Shown piece after piece: positions 1 through 5,798 of a stretch of 7,744 nt of DNA. The stretch comes from Methanobacterium sp. (GTDB taxonomy: Archaea; Methanobacteriota; Methanobacteria; Methanobacteriales; Methanobacteriaceae): the NCBI GenBank assembly GCA_003162115.1, contig PMMV01000071.1, positions 4,527 to 12,270 on the forward strand. The letters run 5' to 3'. Made by a program: the position numbers and the translations under genes. The notes under the pieces were generated by a model. It made no database searches. It had not been told where the DNA came from and saw nothing but the letters and a program-made list of their open reading frames with translations. Every line of letters starts with the position of its first letter. Positions within the stretch are counted from its first letter, which is position 1.

Positions 1-1112
1 CCACCGTATATATCGACTATTAAAGCGTTTTGTGGTATTGTTATATTTTCAAGTATGCTGTAATGTTCATTTGGACCTAAACCATAATTTACTGCAAATA
101 ATCCTAATTGTTGTAAGGCGGTTACTATGTTGTTAATTCTATTGTTATCCACTAATGTGTTGTTAATATTATCACTCGTAATATACACGGGTCTGTAATT
201 AGTAGCATCGATTATATTGACTTTTGTAGGACTGTACATGACGTTGTTGTTTTCATTGGATTCTGTTATAATGCCTGTACTATCGGCACTTACCATTATA
301 AAATAATTATCGGATGAAATAGTAGTGGGAATGGTTAATTGGGTGTTTTGCTTATCACTAGCACCTGCAGCTAGGGAATTGATATATCTATCACCCATGT
401 AGGTACATGCATTAGTTGTACTGGATATCAGGTAATAGGTTACCCAGAAACCACTTGTAGCTGTATTTCCCAGGTTTTTAACTGTGTTTGGAACTATGAT
501 TGTAGCTCCCTTAACTCCTGTAGTGGGGGCTATGACATCGGTTACTGTTAAATCCTGTGTGGATGGACTGTTATGGATTATCACACCCTTCGAATCCACC
601 CCTTTAATATTACTTACAAGCACGGTGTTGGGTAAAACATTGTGGGTATGATAATAATCGATTATTTTCGAATAAATATAAACTAGGGATTCATAACGGA
701 TTTTTCCAAGGCTGCTTGATGCGTAGTTTGGTGCTACCTTATTCTTAGTCATATAACTCTTAATGTTATTTGCAATCTTAAGGTATTCAGATTTTTTTAA
801 TGTTCCCTTAGCAGATCCTGAAGCACTTTTTGGTTTAGCTACACTTGTAAGGGTAACTGATGTTTTTACATTCTTATTAAGCTCTACAGTGTACGTTGTT
901 ATTGTATTTAAAAATGAGGGGGTGGTTACATTCTTATTTGAAACATCCACATAGCCCGGCACATGACCGTTAGAAACGGTATAATTTTTAACTCCAGACG
1001 CGGCCAATTCAGCATCGGTTAAATTCAAACTAGCAGCTGAAACAGACCCCATTAATAGGCCAAAAACCGCTAAAATGCTTATAATTAATAAAAATCCCTT
1101 AATATTTTCCAT
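1..1112 (-). CDS. Secreted cell-wall-binding protein, PMBR-like repeat plus CARDB domain (3' end outside window)
   Basis: The minus strand is open from an ATG at 1112 to the window edge, giving 370 residues with no stop. Residues 1-27 are a signal peptide: K5, a hydrophobic core at 7-22, and a likely cleavage site at VSA/A. Residues 107-164 (from KKSEYLKIANNIKSYM to HNVLPNTV) resemble the pseudomurein-binding repeat, a domain that anchors proteins to the wall of Methanobacteriales. Residues 187-300 look like a CARDB-type beta-sandwich (DLTVTDV, then ITESNENNNV), which usually mediates adhesion or display. Residues 307-370 (PVYITSDNIN to NALIVDIYG) begin another compact domain that I believe recurs in methanobacterial surface proteins but cannot name. 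The likely role is an extracellular wall-associated or adhesin-like protein; any enzyme domain would lie outside the window. A G-rich stretch (GGGGGCTGG) just before the ATG may serve as ribosome binding site. Certain as a gene, less certain in function. Confidence 0.88.
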   Translation of the reverse strand, partial: MENIKGFLLIISILAVFGLLMGSVSAASLNLTDAELAASGVKNYTVSNGHVPGYVDVSNKNVTTPSFLNTITTYTVELNKNVKTSVTLTSVAKPKSASGSAKGTLKKSEYLKIANNIKSYMTKNKVAPNYASSSLGKIRYESLVYIYSKIIDYYHTHNVLPNTVLVSNIKGVDSKGVIIHNSPSTQDLTVTDVIAPTTGVKGATIIVPNTVKNLGNTATSGFWVTYYLISSTTNACTYMGDRYINSLAAGASDKQNTQLTIPTTISSDNYFIMVSADSTGIITESNENNNVMYSPTKVNIIDATNYRPVYITSDNINNTLVDNNRINNIVTALQQLGLFAVNYGLGPNEHYSILENITIPQNALIVDIYG

Positions 1113-1160
1113 ATCCAGCCCCCAAATATTAAAGTGAATATATGTACTATTATTGTATAA

Positions 1161-1176
1161 ACATATAATATTTTCG
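1161..1176 (-). promoter_or_regulatory. Putative BRE/TATA promoter of the secreted protein gene
   Basis: On the minus strand this reads CGAAAATATTATATGT, a purine-rich BRE-like stretch followed by a TATA-like core. It lies about 50-65 nt upstream of the ATG at 1112, which would place transcription start near 1135-1140 and leave a short leader. Other A/T-rich matches nearby prevent certainty. Confidence 0.45.
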
Positions 1177-1295
1177 GATTATTAGTCCATTATCATCCAA
1201 ATATTATCTTCAAAACCATAAATAATCTTAAAAAATAGTTTTCATTAGTATTTTATATTGTTAGCCTAATGGTAAAATATTACAAATTATTCATT

Positions 1296-1320
1296 TATTT
1301 TTAATAATTTATTAAAAATA
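1296..1320. repeat. 25-nt AT-only palindrome
   Basis: TATTTTTAATAA and TTATTAAAAATA are perfect inverted 12-base arms around a single central T. The element sits between two divergently transcribed genes, so it could be a dimeric-regulator site or a cruciform-forming element. It is pure A/T in an AT-rich spacer, so chance remains possible. Confidence 0.5.
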
Positions 1321-1380
1321 TATTATTCTCTCAAAGATAGTGTAATTCATCCAGCTAGTGATAAATTCACTTAATGATTT

Positions 1381-1420
1381 AAAAAAAGAGAAAAAAAGAA
1401 AGGATTTTTTTTATTTTTTT
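1381..1420. terminator. Purine tract followed by T8-A-T7, terminator-like
   Basis: A run of A and G (1381-1403) is followed by eight T, one A and seven T (1405-1420). T-tracts of this kind terminate archaeal transcription on the strand carrying them, and the A-runs supply T-runs to the opposite strand. No gene ends nearby on either strand, so its use here is unclear; it may insulate the two divergent units or be left from a lost gene. Confidence 0.4.
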
Positions 1421-1451
1421 GTTTACATCCACATCGTTCTTAACTACAAAC

Positions 1452-1460
1452 TAAATTTAT
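1452..1460 (+). promoter_or_regulatory. Putative TATA box of the hydrolase gene
   Basis: TAAATTTAT is centred about 34 nt before the ATG at 1490. With usual archaeal spacing of about 25-30 nt, transcription would start within roughly 10 nt of the start codon. No Shine-Dalgarno sequence precedes this ATG, so a leaderless or nearly leaderless mRNA is likely. Confidence 0.4.
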
Positions 1461-1489
1461 TTCTGTGAATTGGACCATAATATTACGGT

Positions 1490-2386
1490 ATGGGTACAAA
1501 ACAAAAATATACTAAAGGTTATGTAACTTCTAAAGATGGTAATGTTATTGGTTACAGGCAGATGGGTAGTGGTCCGGGTATTATTCTATTGCATGGAGGT
1601 GCAAAAGGCTCTCAAAGTTTGATGCAACTTGGTATGGCTCTGTCTGATGATTTTACGGTATACATTCCAGACCGTCGTGGTCGTGGTTTAAGCGGACCAT
1701 TTGGTGATAACTATGGTCTACAAAGGGAAGTTGAAGATATGGACGCTCTACTAAAAAAAACAGGAGCACTTTATGTCTTTGGTACAGCGACAGGTGGAAT
1801 CATCGCATTACAATCAGCTCTCTATTTGCCTGCTATCCATAAAGCCGTCCTTTACGAACCACCATTTTATGTTAACGAAACTGAAATGAACAACTTTAAC
1901 GACATAGGTAAGCGTTACGATCAATATGTAGCTGAAGGCAAATTGAGTATGGCAATGGTGACGAGCAGTGAAATAGCGACCAAGGTGAGTGGTGATGAAC
2001 TTGAACCACCTTATCAATGGGTAAAGTACATGCCGAATATTATAATGAGATTAATTTTCAGAATTATAATTGAAGTAGATGCAAGGAATGTCAAAGGTGA
2101 TGATGTAACTCTTAAAGATCTTATACCCACATTTCACAATGATGTAGTACTTGTAAATGAAACTAAAGGAACAATTGAAAACTTCAAAGACGTATCTGCA
2201 GAAGTATTATTACTCAACGGTAGTAAAACATTTTTATTCCTGAAACACATAATAGATGCTTTAAACGAAATATTACCTCATGTTAAGCGTGTTGAAATTC
2301 AAGGCATTGATCACGCAGCTGCAGAAGACACTACTGGCAAACCAGAAATAGTTGCAGATGAAATAAAAAGATTTTTTCAAAAATAA
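1490..2386 (+). CDS. Alpha/beta-hydrolase-fold protein lacking the nucleophile serine
   Basis: This 298-residue protein has the length and layout of a single-domain alpha/beta hydrolase. HGG at residues 35-37 is the oxyanion-hole loop after the first strands, and DRRGRG at 61-66 is the typical PDRRGRGxS motif. The nucleophile elbow at 98-102 reads G-T-A-T-G where the family has G-x-S-x-G, so residue 100 (codon GCG at 1787-1789) is alanine instead of the catalytic serine. The histidine seems kept (DHAAAED, H275); I see no clear catalytic Asp/Glu after GSKT (244-247). There is no signal peptide, so it should be cytoplasmic. By sequence it should not perform normal serine-hydrolase chemistry; it may bind a ligand, use unusual chemistry or be drifting. 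The ATG lacks a Shine-Dalgarno site, but its N-terminus aligns with the downstream paralog's MSKEQKYTKG. The substrate is unknown. Confidence 0.9.
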   Translation: MGTKQKYTKGYVTSKDGNVIGYRQMGSGPGIILLHGGAKGSQSLMQLGMALSDDFTVYIPDRRGRGLSGPFGDNYGLQREVEDMDALLKKTGALYVFGTATGGIIALQSALYLPAIHKAVLYEPPFYVNETEMNNFNDIGKRYDQYVAEGKLSMAMVTSSEIATKVSGDELEPPYQWVKYMPNIIMRLIFRIIIEVDARNVKGDDVTLKDLIPTFHNDVVLVNETKGTIENFKDVSAEVLLLNGSKTFLFLKHIIDALNEILPHVKRVEIQGIDHAAAEDTTGKPEIVADEIKRFFQK

Positions 2387-2431
2387 TATATCAATTTATT
2401 AAAGTTTTATTAAAACGATTGGAGAATTTGA

Positions 2432-3300
2432 ATGAGTAAAGAACAAAAATACACTAAGGGTTTTGTAACTTCTAAGGACGGAACAACTATTGGATATAGA
2501 CAGATGGGCACTGGTCCAGGTATAATTCTATTACATGGTGGTATAAATGCGTCAAGGACCTTATGAAGTTAGGCACATTATTGTCTGATGAGTTTACAGT
2601 TTATATTCCAGATCGCCGTGGTCGGGGCATGAGTGGGCCAATTGGCGAAGATTATAGTATATAAAAAGAAGATGAAGATCTGCACGCTTTATTAAAGAAA
2701 ACAGGTGTGCATTATGTTTTTGGAACTGCAGACGGGGCACTTTTTGTATTGCACGCAGCAATTTCTAATCCTTTAATCCATAAGATTGTTGCCTATGAAC
2801 CACTATTTTTATTTGGTCAACCAGGGGCAGAAGAATTTAAAACCCTACTTGAGCATTACCAAAAGTATGCGGCCGAAGGTGACATTTATTCAGCAATGGA
2901 AAGTTTGACAAAAGAATCTAAAACATATTTATTCGTTAATATAATACCAGAATTTATAATGATACCTGTATGGAAACTGCTACTAGGATTTGATGCCTAG
3001 CGCACAAAAGGCGATGACGTACCCCTTAAGGAGTTTCTCCTCCCATTCCGCTATGAAGTTAAAGTCGGCCTAAAAACAGAAGGAACAATTGAAAACTACA
3101 AAAAAGTCACAGCAGAAGTATTATTGCTCAGAGGCAGCAAGACCGAACCTTTATTAAGAGATTCACAGGAACCTTTAAACGAAGTATTGCCCAATTCTAA
3201 ACTTATTGAACTTGAATGTCTTGACCATGGAGCAGCGCAAGACTACGGCAAACCAGAACCAATCGCAAAGGAGATAAAAAGTTTTTCCATTAAAATATGA
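2432..3300 (+). pseudogene. Disrupted tandem paralog of the alpha/beta-hydrolase-fold gene
   Basis: The copy begins with an ATG at 2432, seven nt after GGAG (2421-2424), and aligns with the preceding gene throughout: MSKEQKYTKGFVTSKDG at the start, PDRRGRGMSGP near 2611-2640, and DHGAAQDYGKPE near the end. Three lesions break it. A one-base deletion near 2553-2555 puts a TGA at 2564. In the restored frame, TAA at 2662-2664 stands where the paralog has CAA. TAG at 2998-3000 stands where the paralog has an Arg codon. After the TAG the homologous frame runs on to TGA at 3298-3300, the same C-terminus as the intact copy. The elbow reads G-T-A-D-G, again with Ala in place of Ser, so the serine was probably lost before duplication. 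The 97-codon open stretch from 2707 is only the segment between two lesions. Confidence 0.9.
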
Positions 3301-3330
3301 AATTACTGTTAATTATTTTTTGGACAACTT

Positions 3331-3771
3331 TTAAATTTGCTGAAATAAGGAAGGAGCATATTCTATCCACTCATTATAGGTGGACAAACAAAGGCATAGG
3401 TGATAGTTTCAAAGAATTCTAAAGGATACTCTCCTCTTTTTTGCTTGTGAATCCAGTCTATTTCAAATGTATTAGTGTACTGGTCCGCCTTGACTTACTG
3501 CACATGCTATTTTATCTTTATATAGATGAGCTGCTTTAACTGCCCAATAACCGCCTGTACTATAACCCCAAATTTCTACTCTGTGGGAGTTTAAGTCGTT
3601 TTCTTTATCAATCCAATCGAAAACTGCCTCGAATAACCTTTTTGCATCCTCTGAACCTTTGATTTGCGAGTCACCAACTCCGGGGCCATCAATTGCATGA
3701 GTTGCTAAACCATGCTCTAAAGCAGGATCATTTAACTGTTCCTCTTTAAATGAAAAAAGAGCCCTTTCAAC
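3331..3771 (-). pseudogene. Remnant of an FrsA / dihydropseudooxynicotine-hydrolase-like alpha/beta hydrolase
   Basis: Read on the minus strand from 3771, the frame encodes an internal hydrolase segment: ALEHGLATHAIDGPGVGDSQ, then RVEIWGYSTGGYWAVKAA with an intact G-x-S-x-G serine elbow, then CAVSQGGPVH. An extra base near 3472-3474 then creates TAA. One frame over, FEIDWIHKQKRGEYPLEFFE continues. A missing base near 3379 shifts again to YNEWIEYAPSLFQ before TAA at 3331-3333. Family members of this type (DUF1100/FrsA-like, 2,6-dihydropseudooxynicotine hydrolase-like) are much longer at both ends, and here TAA at 3772-3774 lies just upstream with no start codon. It is therefore a central fragment of roughly 145 residues with two frameshifts. 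It is not a copy of the neighbouring hydrolase pair, whose sequence and strand differ. Confidence 0.8.
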
Positions 3772-3828
3772 TTATGATTTGATGTTTAAATGATGAGAAA
3801 ATTAAAGTACATTAAATATAAAATATCA

Positions 3829-3862
3829 TTTAATAAAAAAACCTATTAAATATTTTATTAAA
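3829..3862 (+). promoter_or_regulatory. Putative channel-gene promoter inside an inverted repeat
   Basis: TTTAATAAAA (3829-3838) and TTTTATTAAA (3853-3862) are perfect 10-base inverted arms with a 14-nt spacer. A TATA-like TAAATATTT (3847-3855) overlaps the spacer and the right arm. Transcription would start near 3875-3880, leaving a leader of about 35 nt before the TTG at 3913. The arrangement would suit repression by a dimeric regulator covering the TATA box, but the repeat is pure A/T. Confidence 0.4.
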
Positions 3863-3899
3863 AGTAAATAGATTGAATATAATTGTTAAACTTGTATCA

Positions 3900-3903
3900 G
3901 GAG
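3900..3903 (+). promoter_or_regulatory. Shine-Dalgarno site that selects the TTG start at 3913
   Basis: CAGGAG ends at 3903, nine nt before the in-frame TTG at 3913. Earlier in-frame TTG codons at 3883 and 3892 lie close to the predicted transcription start and have no such site, so 3913 is the preferred start. Confidence 0.55.
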
Positions 3904-3912
3904 AATGCTGAT

Positions 3913-5472
3913 TTGCGTATACCATACATACATACATTACTTACAACTAAAGAATTAGGTTCAACACCATATAATCTTGTATTATACGCCTTAACTGGTG
4001 TTATCGTACTTATTATTTATGGGGTGGTTGGTTCTACGTATATAATGAAATTAAATCTGATTAATTCTATTTATTTTACAGTGCAAACTATAGCAACTGT
4101 GGGTTTCGGTGATATCCTACCTGTAACAGATATACAAAAAATTTTCACAATTACTCTTATCTTGGGAGGGGTTGCTCTACTTGCATATGCATTTAGTTTA
4201 ACAATAACGGTGGTTACAATGGCAGTTGGAGAAATAACAACAGGCGCTAGACAACGACGGAAGATAGCTGCAACTAAGGATCATTTTGTCCTCTGCGGCT
4301 ATGGAAGAGTTGGAAGCGCTGTTCATAAAGAGTTAAAAAAAAGGAATATACAGGCTATAATAATTGAAAAAAATAGAGAAGTGGTTGAGAAGGAGCTATG
4401 GGAAGATCCAGATGTTCTTGGAATTCATGGAGATGCAACCGATGAAAGTATCATGGTTGACGCTAACATTAAAAACGCTCGGGGAGTTATAATAACTACG
4501 GGTAGTGATGTTGATAATCTTTTCATAACCTTGACAGCAAGGGAGATTAATCCAGACATATGGATAGTTACAAGGGCTAGTAAAAGTGAAAATGTACGTA
4601 GATTGGATCGTTCTGGTGCAAATAAGGTTATATCTCCTGAAACCAGTGGTGCAGAAGATATTTACTTTGCTTCGATGGAGCCCACTACTATTAAGATCAC
4701 TGAAATGCATGGTGTTGGAGACTTGCGCAGAGAATCTGAGATTATTCTGAAATATGGATGCACTTTAGAGAATATAGAGTACCACTTACCTGAATTTAAA
4801 GGGTCACTTGCAAGAAAGATTGGAGTGTCAGATGTAACTCAGCTTAACAGATTTTTAAGTAGTTTAGAAAGTGAAAAATCTAGACAGAAGTCATTGGAGA
4901 GCATGTATGAATCAGTAAGTGGAATTCATTCCCACTGGATCTCAGGACCCAATAAGGAAAGTCTTGAAAAGGTTGTAGAAGAACTTAAAAAAGAAGGATT
5001 TCTTCTTGGTGTAAATCTCAATGAAGAGGAAATAGCTGAGCTGGCAAAAAAACATGGATTAGTGGAGGTTGTTTTAAAACCAGAGATTAGGATCACAGAA
5101 AACCATGATATCACAGATATAAGTGTGATGGCAGATATTATCTTGAAATATGGATGTACATTAGAAAACATTGATTACTACCTTCAGGGATTCAATGAAC
5201 CATTGACGAGAAAAATAGGACTTTCTGACAAAGTAGATATGGAAAGATTTTTAAAAAGCCTGGAACAAGATTCTAATAAAATGAAATCCCTAGAAAAGCT
5301 TTACTCCCTCTCTGAGAGTGGAATTCACACAGTCACAATTTCTGGTCCAGACACTCAAAGTCTTACAAAAATTGAGAAAGAATTTAAAGATAAAGGATTC
5401 CTTTTGGGGGTAGATTTAACTCACGAAGAAATACTTAAAAAGATATCTGATTTCAGTTCCAAGAACCCCTAA
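3913..5472 (+). CDS. Two-TM potassium channel with RCK (TrkA-N) domain and duplicated novel C-terminal domain
   Basis: From the TTG at 3913 the protein has 519 residues (529 if the TTG at 3883 is used). Residues 21-41 form the first membrane helix. The pore loop carries the K+ filter TVGFGD at 62-67, close to MthK's TVGYGD, and residues 75-105 form the second helix with a Gly-Gly hinge near 85-86. A basic linker (RQRRK) leads to an RCK/TrkA-N Rossmann domain, with GYGRVG at 129-134 and the acidic end of strand 2 in IIIEKN (E152), which suits NAD(H) or nucleotide binding. The RCK-N part ends near 256. The usual RCK-C (TrkA-C) domain is not recognisable; two tandem copies of an unfamiliar domain follow (257-389 and 390-519). 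The likely role is a gated K+ channel of the inner membrane, with the repeats sensing an unknown ligand. It appears to be transcribed alone. Confidence 0.92.
   Translation: MRIPYIHTLLTTKELGSTPYNLVLYALTGVIVLIIYGVVGSTYIMKLNLINSIYFTVQTIATVGFGDILPVTDIQKIFTITLILGGVALLAYAFSLTITVVTMAVGEITTGARQRRKIAATKDHFVLCGYGRVGSAVHKELKKRNIQAIIIEKNREVVEKELWEDPDVLGIHGDATDESIMVDANIKNARGVIITTGSDVDNLFITLTAREINPDIWIVTRASKSENVRRLDRSGANKVISPETSGAEDIYFASMEPTTIKITEMHGVGDLRRESEIILKYGCTLENIEYHLPEFKGSLARKIGVSDVTQLNRFLSSLESEKSRQKSLESMYESVSGIHSHWISGPNKESLEKVVEELKKEGFLLGVNLNEEEIAELAKKHGLVEVVLKPEIRITENHDITDISVMADIILKYGCTLENIDYYLQGFNEPLTRKIGLSDKVDMERFLKSLEQDSNKMKSLEKLYSLSESGIHTVTISGPDTQSLTKIEKEFKDKGFLLGVDLTHEEILKKISDFSSKNP
4209..4221 (+). 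promoter_or_regulatory. Possible internal translation start for a soluble RCK protein
   Basis: GGTGG (4209-4213) stands five nt before an in-frame ATG (4219-4221) located at the end of the second membrane helix. MthK, the archetypal archaeal RCK channel, is known to use an internal Met just after the pore (Met107) to make free RCK subunits. The position here is equivalent; use of this start is inference. Confidence 0.3.
4681..5079 (+). repeat. Intragenic domain repeat, copy 1
   Basis: This is the first copy of the C-terminal domain of the channel protein (residues 257-389 counted from the TTG at 3913). It contains [31 protein letters not shown] and EGFLLGVNL. By hand alignment its core shares about 55 of 100 positions with copy 2. 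I do not recognise the family. Alternating helix-like and strand-like stretches suggest a small alpha/beta fold. Confidence 0.85.
5080..5469 (+). repeat. Intragenic domain repeat, copy 2
   Basis: This is the second copy (residues 390-519 from the TTG at 3913), with [31 protein letters not shown] and KGFLLGVDL in the same order and spacing. Both copies begin with a similar lead-in (IKITEMHG in copy 1, IRITENHD in copy 2), which puts the repeat boundary near 5080. The Cys and the His of GIH are kept in both. Confidence 0.85.
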
Positions 5473-5724
5473 TTCATCTAAGATCTAAAATAAGTTATAG
5501 TAAGGTAGTGTGCACTTAAAATCTTATGAAATATTTCAAAATAAATCGTTAATCTCACTAGAGAAGTATAGAAATTTCCTGGACATTAAGAAACATTTTT
5601 GTATTAAATTAACAGAAACTATGAGTAAATAAGATAGTAATCCATAATTATATAAATAAATGTATGTTAATATCATTAAACGAATAGATTTTATAAATTA
5701 CGTCATACTTGTATTTCATGATCT

Positions 5725-5734
5725 ACATATAAAG
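5725..5734 (+). promoter_or_regulatory. Putative TATA box of the MFS exporter gene
   Basis: ACATATAAAG would direct transcription from about 5755, leaving a leader of about 45 nt that includes the Shine-Dalgarno site. A second A/T element at 5751-5762 would start transcription almost at the ribosome binding site, so it is less likely. Confidence 0.35.
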
Positions 5735-5786
5735 AATCAAATAAAATTAGATAAAATATTTTTAAAGTGGAATAAAATTTTTTTAC

Positions 5787-5790
5787 GAGG
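5787..5790 (+). promoter_or_regulatory. Shine-Dalgarno site that selects the TTG start at 5799
   Basis: GAGG ends eight nt before the TTG at 5799. The next in-frame Met is at residue 25, inside the first membrane helix, so the TTG is the sensible start. Confidence 0.65.
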
Positions 5791-5798
5791 AATAAATC

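Larger units (their letters stand above)
1113..1489. other. Divergent intergenic region, no gene seen
   Basis: These 377 bases separate the leftward secreted-protein gene from the rightward hydrolase gene. They are strongly AT-rich. I found no convincing reading frame or RNA gene. The region holds the promoter of the left gene (1161-1176), a near-perfect palindrome (1296-1320), a purine-tract/T-tract block (1381-1420) and a TATA-like element for the right gene (1452-1460). Confidence 0.7.
5473..5798. other. Intergenic region before the MFS gene, no gene seen
   Basis: This is 326 bases of AT-rich sequence with stops in all frames at short intervals. A T5 run (5596-5600) is the best, weak, terminator candidate for the channel gene. 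TTAAT-ATC-ATTAA (5667-5679) is a short inverted repeat of doubtful meaning. The right part contains promoter-like A/T elements for the exporter. Confidence 0.6.

Noticed and set aside
763..954. Plus-strand frame of 63 codons
   Set aside because: It lies antisense to the secreted-protein gene, whose minus-strand frame reads as a coherent exported protein.
2998..3000. TAG in the second hydrolase copy read as pyrrolysine
   Set aside because: The same gene also has a frameshift and an in-frame TAA, so it is a pseudogene anyway. Pyrrolysine use is not expected in Methanobacteriales, and the site does not align with a special residue.
2707..3000. A separate 97-residue gene
   Set aside because: It is only the stretch between two nonsense lesions of the paralog; it starts in mid-fold at the nucleophile elbow and has no ribosome binding site.
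3883..3912. Start of the channel protein at the TTG at 3883 or 3892
   Set aside because: Neither has a Shine-Dalgarno site and both fall close to the predicted transcription start; the TTG at 3913 follows CAGGAG at proper spacing. It is not excluded.
4396..5171. Minus-strand frames inside the channel gene
   Set aside because: They are shadows of the plus-strand coding sequence with no ribosome binding sites and no protein-like composition.
5667..5679. TTAAT-ATC-ATTAA as an operator for the exporter
   Set aside because: Five-base A/T arms are expected by chance in such AT-rich DNA, and it lies about 120 nt from the start codon.
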